In this document: piece after piece, positions 6,039 through 12,213 of the stretch
How the letters are laid out: each line of letters begins with the position of its first letter
How positions within the stretch are numbered: the stretch's first letter is position 1
Origin: CAYOPE01 sp964405805
Lineage (GTDB): Bacteria; Patescibacteriota; Doudnabacteria; UBA920; O2-02-FULL-48-8
Reading direction: 5' to 3'
NCBI GenBank assembly: GCA_964405805.1
Contig: CAYOPE010000023.1
Span: 1 to 13,164, forward strand
Length of the DNA: 13,164 nt
The notes under the pieces: model-generated
What the model saw: the letters and a program-made list of their open reading frames with translations, nothing else
Told to the model about the DNA's origin: nothing
Database searches by the model: none
Made by a program: the position numbers and the translations under genes

Positions 6039-7847
6039 TTACTTAAGCAAATCCTTGGCAGCAGCCCACATGCCCCAATCCCCGTTTTTCTTGGCCATCC
6101 AGTACCACCACTCCACTCCCCACAGATAGTTATCCTCAAAACCTGCTTTCCTGGCGTATTCAATATTTTGCGCAAAAACTTTTGGATTCATAAGCGTTTT
6201 TTGCTCATCTAACGGGCTGTTTTGATAGCCATTTGTAAACCATGGTTCTGCCTGCAATTCGACTCCAATAGGAGGCGGGAGTTTCGTAAACATTTGGAGT
6301 AACCCTGCTTTTATATGAAAGAAAAACGGCGGCAGCGGAAATTTATAATATCCAAAATGCGGATTATGGACGACTCGATACATAGTCGACCCAAACAAAT
6401 CAGGTCCAGTAGTGGCTACGGGTAACCATAATCCCAGCTCTCCGCTGTCCGTGACCATGACTGGACGCGAGTCAAGTGATTTTACCAGACTTATTTCTTG
6501 TTTGAGAAAATTTCGAGGTATGGTCGGACAGTTATCGCCAAATCTAAACAGCGGCTCATTTTCTACTTGCCAAATTTTTATTGCTGGAAAAGTTTTAAAA
6601 TGATTGACTGAAGCCTGAAGCATTTGAAGCTCTGCTTGCTGCTGATCTGATTCGGAAAGAGTGTTTACCCACCCAGGCTCATGACACTCCGGCCAGCGCG
6701 GCAGTTTTTTTCCAATCGCTAAAATCACTTCTGCGTGATAATCCTCTGCTAACTTCAACATTTGATCCATTTCTGAAAAATCATATTCGTCGGACCTAGG
6801 TTCGATCTCATCCCAGTATGCCATCAAGCGAATTTTCTTTGGTCGCAGGTCTGAGAGCATGTCGAGGTACATTTGCTTGGGGTCAAATCCTAGTTCGCGA
6901 GCTCGAACCTGGGAAAAGTTCAGGCCCCAGACTTGCTTTTCTGCGGGTTGGAATTTTAAATTTACCAAAAACAAGCCTAAAGCGATAAGAATAATGGCCA
7001 GAACTTTTTGGGCAATAATTTTTCCAGAAGTTTCTTCTTTCAAAAGTTTAGGAAAATGCTTAGTAAAGATAAGGCCCAAAATCAGTAAAAATACAAATTG
7101 CACACCTTGAAGCGAACTAATAAGCGAAACACTGCCCAGTGAAATGGCATAATTTTGAAGCAATGTCCCGACAGATCCCAATGCAAAATTTCCTAAAAAC
7201 ACAAATTTACCTCGTTTAAGATCATTCCAGTGTGGCGAGAGGATCACTTTTCTGGTAGAAGGATGCAATAAAAAACTGGCAGCTCCTAAAAATAATCCGA
7301 TTTTCGTCCAGATCAATCCTGAAATAAAATTCGTGTGATTGTAAGTATATTTAAGCAGTGCAAAAGATAATCCGAACAAAAAAGCTGCTATCACTGCATT
7401 TAATAAAGCCCTCGCTGTCCACTTGCCTGCAACTTTTTCAAAAGAAATCAGAACTGATCCAGACAATAGTAAGGCGTATGCGATAAACTGAGAAGAATTT
7501 AGTCGCTCATGAGCAAGCAAATATGCCAAAATTAAAATGAAGATTGGCTCTAGTCCTCCGATCATGGTCGAGACTCTCGAAGGATTGGATTGGTTGATTG
7601 CTCGATAAAAGAAAATTAATGCATAAACAAAACACATGCCGCCTAACAGAGCTAGAAGTAGAGTCTGCCAAGGCAGCCAATGTAAGCCAAGCGGGGCCAA
7701 GAGCAAAGCAATAGGGCTAAAAATTCCTATATAAAAAGCATACGCTACCGGATGATTTATATGGCGACTAAGAATTACTTTATCGCCGATCGCAGCTAGC
7801 GCAAAGCATAGGTACGCGACCAGCCCAGCTGTAAGATATAGAGTCAT
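6039..7847 (-). CDS. EamA/DMT-family membrane transporter fused to a clan GH-A-like glycosidase barrel
   Basis: A 602-residue two-part protein. Residues 1 to about 297 are hydrophobic, with about ten membrane segments in two repeated halves. This is the EamA/drug-metabolite transporter pattern, including GGLEPIFILILAYLLAHERL and SLISSLQGVQFVFLLILGL. Residues about 305-602 are soluble and look like a (beta/alpha)8 glycoside hydrolase: IRLMAYWDEIEP (339-350), IWQVENEPLF (425-434) with the clan GH-A acid/base N430-E431-P432, GVELQAEPWF (528-537) with E530 or E534 as candidate nucleophile, and GVEWWYWM near strand 8. The GH family cannot be assigned by eye. The start overlaps the GH1 stop by four bases (ATGA), so both are coupled. 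Inferred role: moving and cleaving a glycan or glycoside at the membrane. Which side the barrel faces is not shown; ten TM segments plus the positive-inside rule need calculation. Confidence 0.85.
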   Translation of the reverse strand: MTLYLTAGLVAYLCFALAAIGDKVILSRHINHPVAYAFYIGIFSPIALLLAPLGLHWLPWQTLLLALLGGMCFVYALIFFYRAINQSNPSRVSTMIGGLEPIFILILAYLLAHERLNSSQFIAYALLLSGSVLISFEKVAGKWTARALLNAVIAAFLFGLSFALLKYTYNHTNFISGLIWTKIGLFLGAASFLLHPSTRKVILSPHWNDLKRGKFVFLGNFALGSVGTLLQNYAISLGSVSLISSLQGVQFVFLLILGLIFTKHFPKLLKEETSGKIIAQKVLAIILIALGLFLVNLKFQPAEKQVWGLNFSQVRARELGFDPKQMYLDMLSDLRPKKIRLMAYWDEIEPRSDEYDFSEMDQMLKLAEDYHAEVILAIGKKLPRWPECHEPGWVNTLSESDQQQAELQMLQASVNHFKTFPAIKIWQVENEPLFRFGDNCPTIPRNFLKQEISLVKSLDSRPVMVTDSGELGLWLPVATTGPDLFGSTMYRVVHNPHFGYYKFPLPPFFFHIKAGLLQMFTKLPPPIGVELQAEPWFTNGYQNSPLDEQKTLMNPKVFAQNIEYARKAGFEDNYLWGVEWWYWMAKKNGDWGMWAAAKDLLK

Positions 7848-9061
7848 GATAAACTAATTTTTTTAAATATTTTCGCAGAAGACCGAATTGTTCGTTTTTG
7901 AGTGACATAATCAATTTCCACCAATCCAAATCGCGGACCAAAACCATGCTCCCATTCATAATTATCAGTTAGTGACCAGTGCAGATATCCTCGCAGATCC
8001 ACTTTATCATCAATCGCTTTTCGTAGCCACTCGAAAATTTCTTGTAAATATTTCTGCCTTCGCGAATCCGCGGCATCGGCCAAACCATTTTCAGTCACAT
8101 AAATTGGTAAGTGGTATTTTTTCAAATCCAAGAGCACATGATATATACCTTCTGGGTATAAAAACCAACCCATGTCCGAGCGGTTGGCAGCATCGTCAAG
8201 GTTCATTTGTCCTTTGGTTTGATTGAGATTCATTTCGACAAATCCATGGCGCCAGTCAAACTTTAAACTGTTATACAAATAAAAATTCAGGCCAATAAAA
8301 TCTAAATGCTTCTGCATTTTTTCTAAAAAATATTCGTTCGCAATTTTCTTTGCAAGAAAACAAATGATCAAGTCTGCTAAATTATTTTTACGATAAGGTT
8401 TATAGTAATTGTTATTCTTCGCAATACTAACCGGTACGTTTCCTAAGGCTTGCTTGATAGCTTTAAAGGCAACTTTATGCGCCTCGATGAGATTTTTCGT
8501 AACGAAAAATGCTTTCCACAAACTTCGGACAAACGGCGGGTGCTTGCCTATGACATAGCTGCTGTTAATATAATTTTCAGGTTCATTTAGTGTAATCCAG
8601 AGGTCGATTTCTTTTCCCAAATTCTGAGCGATAAACCAAGCATATCGGCCAAAAGCCTCCACTCCTTCTTTGGTTTCAAATCCACCCTTGTCCGCCAGCC
8701 ACTTCGGCAGCGTCCAATGCCAAAGTGTCACCATGCGCGTCAAGCCATTGTCTTTCATGGACTTCAAAACTTTTTTGTAATGCTCCACTGCAGCCGCATT
8801 CCACTGTCCCTCTTCAGGCTCTACACGCGCCCATTCAATAGAAATTCTCATTGCATTGAGCCCAATGTCATGCGCAATCCGAAAATCTTCTTCAAAACGA
8901 TGATAGTGGTCACAGGCCTCCCCTGACTTTGCCAACTTGCCCTGCTGCTCCCAATACCACCAGTCTGAATTTGTGTTGTTGCCCTCTACCTGATGCGCAG
9001 CAGCAGCCGCTCCTAGCAGAAAGCCTTGGGGAAAACGCATTTTTGTTTCTGAATCATTCAT
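7844..9061 (-). CDS. Glycoside hydrolase family 1 beta-glycosidase
   Basis: A 405-residue retaining beta-glycosidase with no signal peptide, so cytoplasmic. GH1 marks are FPQGFLLGAAAAAHQVEG (10-27), LWHWTLPKWL (113-122), ITLNEP (156-161, acid/base E160), YVTENG (321-326, nucleophile E324), and LHWSLTDNYEWEHGFGPRFGL (360-380, the subsite loop). It is somewhat shorter than the usual 440-480 residues but carries all catalytic parts. The likely activity is hydrolysis of beta-glucosides, galactosides or similar small glycosides; substrate is not deducible. ATG 9061 is used; M8 is an alternative. It begins 4 bases after hicA stops and shares an ATGA overlap with the transporter/glycosidase fusion, so it is in the same transcript. 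Confidence 0.93.
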   Translation of the reverse strand: MNDSETKMRFPQGFLLGAAAAAHQVEGNNTNSDWWYWEQQGKLAKSGEACDHYHRFEEDFRIAHDIGLNAMRISIEWARVEPEEGQWNAAAVEHYKKVLKSMKDNGLTRMVTLWHWTLPKWLADKGGFETKEGVEAFGRYAWFIAQNLGKEIDLWITLNEPENYINSSYVIGKHPPFVRSLWKAFFVTKNLIEAHKVAFKAIKQALGNVPVSIAKNNNYYKPYRKNNLADLIICFLAKKIANEYFLEKMQKHLDFIGLNFYLYNSLKFDWRHGFVEMNLNQTKGQMNLDDAANRSDMGWFLYPEGIYHVLLDLKKYHLPIYVTENGLADAADSRRQKYLQEIFEWLRKAIDDKVDLRGYLHWSLTDNYEWEHGFGPRFGLVEIDYVTQKRTIRSSAKIFKKISLS

Positions 9062-9065
9062 GTTG

Positions 9066-9293
9066 TTACAGCAAATTAAAAAACTCCTCAGTTGTTAGTT
9101 CCGCTTGTCGGATGATACTACGAAGAGTTCCTGTTTTGATTTCTTTATTCCTATGCATGGGCACTACTACAATCTTGCCGGTTTGTTCGTTTTTTAAAAT
9201 CAAATGCGACCCAGTTTGGCGCCGTTCCACAAATCCCACTTTTTTTAAAACTACTAAAATTTCTTTTGGTTTAAGTGGGCGAATTTTAATCAT
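9066..9293 (-). CDS. hicA: HicA-type mRNA interferase toxin
   Basis: A 75-residue YcfA/HicA dsRBD-fold protein. KPKEILVVLKKVGFVERRQTGSHLIL contains the invariant G-S-H with catalytic His30. VVVPMHRNKEIKTGTLRSIIRQAELTTEEF is the conserved second half, including the PxHxxKEIxxGTLRxIxRQ pattern. It would cleave mRNA and tmRNA when freed from HicB. It lies 9 bases downstream of hicB and 4 bases before the GH1 gene. The order antitoxin-toxin is the reverse of E. coli hicA-hicB but common elsewhere. Confidence 0.93.
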   Translation of the reverse strand: MIKIRPLKPKEILVVLKKVGFVERRQTGSHLILKNEQTGKIVVVPMHRNKEIKTGTLRSIIRQAELTTEEFFNLL

Positions 9294-9302
9294 TGAGCTT
9301 AT

Positions 9303-9545
9303 TTAGGGTACGCGCACTTTCACTTTCGAAATTTCTGTTTCTTCTGGCTCGACTGGAATTTCTTCCCCATCTTCTACCAGGACTGACAAATAGCCTTCAA
9401 TGGCATCAGTAGCCATGGCCTTGGCCTCTTCTAGGGTCTCACCTTGAGTGACTAATCCGGGCAAAGCTGGCACATGCGCAATAAACCCACCTTCGGATGC
9501 TGGCTCAAAAAATACCGTATATTTTAAGGCTTTTTCTCCTAACAT
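9303..9545 (-). CDS. hicB: HicB-type antitoxin
   Basis: An 80-residue partial RNase H-fold domain: YTVFFEPASEGGFIAHVPALPG, then LVTQGETLEEAKAMATDAIEGYL, which is the classic HicB core. It neutralises HicA by binding it. The protein ends shortly after the core, with no recognisable ribbon-helix-helix or HTH tail, so autoregulation through its own DNA-binding domain is not evident. It is the first gene of the hicB-hicA-GH1-transporter/GH unit. The ATG at 9545 follows the predicted transcription start by only a few bases. Confidence 0.92.
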   Translation of the reverse strand: MLGEKALKYTVFFEPASEGGFIAHVPALPGLVTQGETLEEAKAMATDAIEGYLSVLVEDGEEIPVEPEETEISKVKVRVP

Positions 9546-9555
9546 ATGTATCTAA

Positions 9556-9595
9556 AGAATAACAAACAAATCCGGTCTTGTCTAACCGGATTTGT
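9556..9595 (-). promoter_or_regulatory. Promoter with overlapping palindrome upstream of hicB
   Basis: A perfect 11-bp inverted repeat, ACAAATCCGGT / ACCGGATTTGT (9566-9576 and 9585-9595, loop 8), lies 20 bases before hicB. On the minus strand TAGACA (9584-9579), within its loop, and TATTCT (9561-9556) are 17 bases apart and form a plausible promoter starting near 9549. The palindrome would then act as an operator. The alternative is a terminator for a lost upstream minus-strand gene, since T-rich DNA follows it. Confidence 0.5.
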
Positions 9596-9691
9596 CTTCA
9601 TTGTCTTAGTAAATCGTAAACTGGAATTTTAACTAATTCTTGGCAGGCCAAGTCGAGACAAGAGGAAAACTTATTTGGTTAACGAATCTCA

Positions 9692-9733
9692 ATACCAATT
9701 GGTATAGACAAAATCCGCTGAATGTGATAAGAT
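9692..9733 (+). promoter_or_regulatory. Promoter with palindromic operator-like site upstream of the zinc-ribbon gene
   Basis: ATACCAATTGGTAT (9692-9705) is a perfect 14-bp palindrome. Its last base begins a TAGACA -35 (9705-9710), which is followed after 17 bases by TAAGAT (9728-9733). Transcription would start near 9740, 30 bases before the ATG, with room for the strong SD. The overlap of palindrome and -35 is what a repressor operator looks like. Confidence 0.55.
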
Positions 9734-9769
9734 GATGCGTCGCGAATAGTCGCGTCCAGAGGAGGAACG

Positions 9770-10243
9770 ATGGTTGACGAAAAAGACCCGTATAGCTTCA
9801 ACTGTCCGGGTTGTGAGACGAAGCTTGTTGTGGTGCCGAAATTGAAGGTCGTACAAGCGAATCCGGACGATCCCAAAGCAGAAGTGGTCAGACAAGAGGG
9901 CTGCTTCCTCAGTCCGGAGTGCGCGTGTCCCCAGTGTGGCCACGTCTCTCAGCTTCGCTATCAGGTGACCATCTTGGAAGTGCTTGATCTCTCAAAGAAG
10001 GTCAATCGACCTGAGCTACTTCCAGCGGCGGTCACGGAGCAAGTCGAAGTCCATCCAAACGACTGGATGGCAGCAACGCTTCGTCCCAAGGAACTTGCCT
10101 TCGTGGAGCAGTGCGAGACGAATGGGCTTCTTGCCGCCTTCTCGCAGGTCGTGAGGAGACCAGACGAACGTCCTCAACCGGCCTCCAAGCCACATGGGGA
10201 AATTCCTGATCACTTTCTTCCGAACGGCGGTGATTGTCCCTAA
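9770..10243 (+). CDS. Zinc-ribbon hypothetical protein
   Basis: 157 residues, family not recognised. The N-terminal third has two CPxC knuckles, CPGC (12-15) and CPQC (53-56), with further Cys45 and Cys51, as in a zinc ribbon; a zinc-binding structural module is inferred. The rest (about 65-157) is polar with no motif I recognise, ending in a Pro/Arg-rich tail. A very strong SD (AGAGGAGG) sits 4 bases before the ATG. Codon use is clearly GC-richer than the hicBA/GH block on its left. It overlaps the next reading frame by 14-50 bases depending on that gene's start, so the two are coupled. The two genes end at a terminator and look like a self-contained cassette. Confidence 0.8.
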   Translation: MVDEKDPYSFNCPGCETKLVVVPKLKVVQANPDDPKAEVVRQEGCFLSPECACPQCGHVSQLRYQVTILEVLDLSKKVNRPELLPAAVTEQVEVHPNDWMAATLRPKELAFVEQCETNGLLAAFSQVVRRPDERPQPASKPHGEIPDHFLPNGGDCP

Positions 10244-10583
10244 GTTGCCGCCGCCCATCCTTCATGAGTTCGCGCGGGAGTTTCCCGGCCGGATTCAGTT
10301 CTGGAAGGCTCAGGGAATCGGAATGGTGCTCTCCGACGGCAAGATCTGCCGTTTCGTGCCGATGAGAGCGATGAATGTCGGAAGACAGGCATCGACTCGT
10401 GGTCATCGACTCGAAGTGAACGGAATGGGAGTTCACCGGGTGGAAAGCTTCGACTACATCAGTCGAACAAGGCATGGCTACGTTCCTGAAGGGGCGAGGA
10501 TCTTCCTCGAATCACTCCGGCACTCACTGGGTGACCGAGGGCGAGAGATGCAAGCAATTCCGCTCCGTCCGGACAAGAAATAA
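10194..10583 (+). CDS. Hypothetical protein, second gene of the zinc-ribbon cassette
   Basis: Not recognised. The frame from ATG 10194 gives 129 residues with a soluble, Arg-rich body: LPPPILHEFAREFPGR, GIGMVLSDGKICRFVP, HRVESFDYISRTRHGYVP. The start is uncertain. ATG 10194 adds a hydrophobic MGKFLITFFRTAVIV segment and overlaps the previous gene by 50 bases. GTG 10230 (VIVPKLPPP) overlaps by 14, and TTG 10245 lies just past that stop. None has a good SD, which fits coupling to the upstream gene. It ends 18 bases before the terminator hairpin. GC-rich codon use matches its partner. Confidence 0.6.
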   Translation: MGKFLITFFRTAVIVPKLPPPILHEFAREFPGRIQFWKAQGIGMVLSDGKICRFVPMRAMNVGRQASTRGHRLEVNGMGVHRVESFDYISRTRHGYVPEGARIFLESLRHSLGDRGREMQAIPLRPDKK

Positions 10584-10601
10584 ACGAACCACTTCGTGGT
10601 C

Positions 10602-10636
10602 GCCGTCGAGGCTTCACAGTCTCGGCGGCCTTTTTT
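10602..10636 (+). terminator. Rho-independent terminator of the zinc-ribbon cassette
   Basis: GCCGTCGAG and CTCGGCGGC form a 9-bp stem (one G-U pair) around a 10-base loop, followed by CTTTTTT. A smaller hairpin ACCAC-TTC-GTGGT (10588-10600) sits just before it. Confidence 0.85.
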
Positions 10637-10704
10637 ATTATTAAAAACCTGTTAAGTAAGGCATTTTGGTTTTCAAAATCCACCAGAACCATACGGTTCA
10701 GTGC

Positions 10705-10756
10705 TTCGATTCCCGCTCATTAGTATATTAAAATTCTGGCAGCCCCACGGGGAATC
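10705..10756. repeat. Direct repeat copy 1: duplicated 3' end of tRNA-Glu plus flank
   Basis: These 52 bases match 10860-10912 with three mismatches and one 1-base gap. The shared part begins TTCGATTCCCG, runs through an A/T-rich stretch, and ends in CTGGCAGCCCCACGGGGAATC. On the minus strand that last piece is the last 20 bases of tRNA-Glu, including the CCA. After it, copy 1 diverges from the tRNA body, so copy 1 is a tRNA 3' fragment and not a second tRNA. The interval 10637-10704 before it holds only a small hairpin (GAACC-ATAC-GGTTC, 10686-10699). Confidence 0.8.
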
Positions 10757-10791
10757 TCGATTCGCGCTGATGCGCTCATGTCCGGCCCAGC

Positions 10792-10818
10792 GACGAAAGC
10801 TATTGAAACGCTTTCGTC
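10792..10818. other. Perfect hairpin between the two direct repeats
   Basis: GACGAAAGC (10792-10800) and GCTTTCGTC (10810-10818) are a perfect 9-bp inverted repeat with a 9-base loop. They lie in the GC-rich DNA of about 103 bases that separates the two tRNA-end repeats. Function unknown. Confidence 0.6.
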
Positions 10819-10859
10819 GACGCTCGACTGCGACTGATGTCTTGTCTCGCTTCTGGGCG

Positions 10860-10912
10860 TTCGATTCCCGGCTCATTAGCTTACTAAAATTCTGGCAGCC
10901 CCACGGGGAATC
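10860..10912. repeat. Direct repeat copy 2: tRNA-Glu 3' end and downstream flank
   Basis: The intact partner of 10705-10756. It includes the final 20 bases of tRNA-Glu (10893-10912) and 33 bases beyond the tRNA 3' end. Duplication of a tRNA 3' end with its flank is the footprint left by tRNA-targeted integration or by tandem duplication. Confidence 0.8.
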
Positions 10913-10967
10913 GAACCCCGATTACACGGATGAGAACCGTGCGTCCTAGCCGTTAGACGATGAGGCC
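10893..10967 (-). tRNA. tRNA-Glu (anticodon CTC)
   Basis: 75 bases folding as a full cloverleaf with encoded CCA. Acceptor GGCCTCA pairs with TGGGGCT (two G-U pairs). The D arm contains TCGTCTAACGGCTAGGAC, typical of tRNA-Glu. The anticodon stem is CACGG/CCGTG around loop TTCTCAT, so the anticodon CTC is at 10934-10932. The T arm is CGGGG-TTCGATT-CCCCG, and the discriminator is G. It reads GAG codons. The 3' end is part of a duplicated sequence. Confidence 0.95.
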
Positions 10968-10978
10968 CTATACTGCTA

Positions 10979-11007
10979 ATTATACTTTTTTTCGGGCTTT
11001 GATTCAA
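10979..11007 (-). promoter_or_regulatory. Promoter of tRNA-Glu
   Basis: Minus strand TTGAAT (11007-11002), a 17-base spacer, and a perfect TATAAT (10984-10979). The predicted start near 10972 is 5 bases before the mature tRNA 5' end. Confidence 0.75.
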
Positions 11008-11027
11008 ACCAGCGCTGATGCTATGAT
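10999..11027 (+). promoter_or_regulatory. Promoter of the HTH gene, -35 overlapping the tRNA-Glu -35
   Basis: TTGATT (10999-11004), 17 bases, TATGAT (11022-11027). The predicted start near 11034 leaves a leader of about 18 bases holding the strong SD of the HTH gene. The -35 hexamers of the two divergent promoters share bases 11002-11004. Confidence 0.6.
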
Positions 11028-11051
11028 TAGTGTCACTCTAGAGGAGGAGCC

Positions 11052-11252
11052 ATGGAACGCAAAACAGTGAGCCTCATGAAAGCATGCGAGCTCGTCGGTG
11101 TATCGCGCAGAACGATGTACAACTGGATGAACGCCGGCAAAGTCGAATTCGTCCGCATCGCTGGAAGATCGCGCCGCATCTTCGAGGACTCCCTGCGCGA
11201 GCCAAACCAGGACGAACAGACACAACAGCGAAGCGGGGCAGCTCATGCCTGA
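11052..11252 (+). CDS. Excisionase/MerR-type helix-turn-helix DNA-binding protein
   Basis: A 66-residue protein consisting of one winged HTH of the HTH_17/excisionase type: SLMKACELVGVSRRTMYNWMNAGKVEFVRIAGRSRRIFEDSL (7-48). The helix pair is followed by the wing, in which the R-x-x-x-x-R-R-I pattern contacts DNA. The tail is Gln/Ala-rich. Such proteins act as recombination directionality factors or small regulators. A strong SD (AGAGGAGGAG) precedes the ATG, the same style as the zinc-ribbon gene at 9770. It is GC-rich, lies beside the tRNA-Glu repeats, and overlaps the next small frame by 8 bases. No integrase is in the window, so an excision role is only a possibility. Confidence 0.85.
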   Translation: MERKTVSLMKACELVGVSRRTMYNWMNAGKVEFVRIAGRSRRIFEDSLREPNQDEQTQQRSGAAHA

Positions 11253-11433
11253 GATCAACGTGCCACCCCCAGGCCACATTTGCCGCCGAAAAAAGGACGC
11301 GCTGATGATGAAACCACACAGCAAGCTCAAAACCTCGATGAAGAAGAAAAAACCGCGGCCAAAGAGGCGGTTTCTGCCCGGTTCTGAGTCGCCACATTTT
11401 CGAGTGCGGCTCATGCGCCGAGTAACGAACTAA
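11245..11433 (+). CDS. Small basic hypothetical protein
   Basis: 62 residues, very rich in Lys and Arg (SMKKKKPRPKRRFLPGS in the middle), with no recognised domain. The ATG lies in the end of the HTH gene (8-base overlap), with GGGG about 6 bases upstream, so it would be translated by coupling. GC-rich like its partner, and it ends about 18 bases before the hairpin at 11452. Its reality rests on position and composition; starts at internal ATGs are equally possible. Confidence 0.45.
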   Translation: MPEINVPPPGHICRRKKDALMMKPHSKLKTSMKKKKPRPKRRFLPGSESPHFRVRLMRRVTN

Positions 11434-11451
11434 CACAAATGGCGCATACTG

Positions 11452-11479
11452 AAGGGCGGTCGCGCAAGCGACCGCCCTT
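11452..11479. terminator. Bidirectional hairpin terminator between convergent genes
   Basis: A perfect 12-bp stem, AAGGGCGGTCGC / GCGACCGCCCTT, with a GCAA loop. It lies between the plus-strand HTH cassette and the minus-strand secreted protein. U-tracts are poor on both sides (TTGTTCATTT on plus), so termination strength is uncertain. Confidence 0.7.
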
Positions 11480-11506
11480 GTTCATTTCTACTGATTCACC
11501 ATTTAC

Positions 11507-12163
11507 TTAGCGAAATAAAGCAATCAACTTGGCAAACATTCCTGACACATCATTCTTAAATCTGACAAACCCTCGATCGCCAACCTGAATGTCTGAAGTG
11601 GTCGCAGCCTGGCCATCCACCATTACTTTCGTATCTGAGTTCGTAGTCAGTGTCTGGCTGACTCCAGTCTTGGCATTGGTAATGGTCACAGATGTCGGAG
11701 TGACTGCAGTGACTTGACCAAACACTACTGCCTTCTGCTTTTCTTTCTCCGAAAGCAATCGGATATTTGTCGCAGTCAATGTTGAGCCACTGACTGATCC
11801 GACAATCACTACTCGATCGCCTGCTTTTAAGCTAGACAACGTGAAGCTGTCATCGTCATCATTGTTACCATCTCCTAGTTTCGTAGAAGAATTGACAGCA
11901 ACTGTAGCTTGGCTGTTCACAGCGACTTGCGTGTTCACTTGTTTCTGGACATTTACAGTGATAGAATCACTGGTCATGGCACTCACAGTACCCACGATTA
12001 TGAACTTGGAAGAGTCCAAATTCTGTTTAAAGATACCTAGGTGCAAGCCCATGTTCTCATGATTCCACCCAAACAAACCTGCATGATCCCCATCATCAGC
12101 AAAGGCTACTGTAGAAGTCAGCAACAATGCTGCGATAGAAAACACTGTTAGAAATTTCTTCAT
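11507..12163 (-). CDS. Secreted protein with two DUF5666-like beta domains
   Basis: 218 residues. An N-terminal signal peptide is clear (KK, then LTVFSIAALLLTSTVAFA), with likely cleavage after A22. Two related beta-rich modules follow. About 56-135 has IVGTVSAMTSDSITV...LKAGDRVVIVGSVSGSTLTATNI. About 146-203 has VVFGQVTAVTPTSVTITNAKTG...TTSDIQVGDRGFVRF. The G-x-V-x-x-x-x-x-x-S-[IV]-T-[VI] start and the GD-x-V end are those of DUF5666/OB-like domains. An acidic run (DGNNDDDD, 98-105) lies in the first. Role unknown; extracytoplasmic binding is a guess. The ATG is preceded by GAAAGG at 6 bases. It lies 50 bases downstream of the PBP gene in the same direction. Confidence 0.82.
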   Translation of the reverse strand: MKKFLTVFSIAALLLTSTVAFADDGDHAGLFGWNHENMGLHLGIFKQNLDSSKFIIVGTVSAMTSDSITVNVQKQVNTQVAVNSQATVAVNSSTKLGDGNNDDDDSFTLSSLKAGDRVVIVGSVSGSTLTATNIRLLSEKEKQKAVVFGQVTAVTPTSVTITNAKTGVSQTLTTNSDTKVMVDGQAATTSDIQVGDRGFVRFKNDVSGMFAKLIALFR

Positions 12164-12213
12164 AATTTGCCTTTCTCCCCCTACGTTAGTGAATCGAAAA
12201 ACAAATTATGATG

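Noticed and set aside
10705..10912. CRISPR array
   Set aside because: Only two repeat copies, of about 52 bp, one being a tRNA end; no regular repeat-spacer pattern and no cas genes.
10701..10949. 82-codon plus-strand frame over the direct repeats
   Set aside because: It runs through the antisense of tRNA-Glu and repeats WQPHGES twice only because the DNA is duplicated; such frames are common false calls at tRNA genes.
10704..10960. A second tRNA at the first repeat copy
   Set aside because: Only the last 20 bases of tRNA-Glu are present; upstream of that on the minus strand there is no matching T-arm partner, anticodon arm or D arm.
11004..11436. Long minus-strand frames opposite the HTH cassette
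   Set aside because: They run against the HTH gene, which has a promoter, strong SD and a clear domain; their products show no domain.
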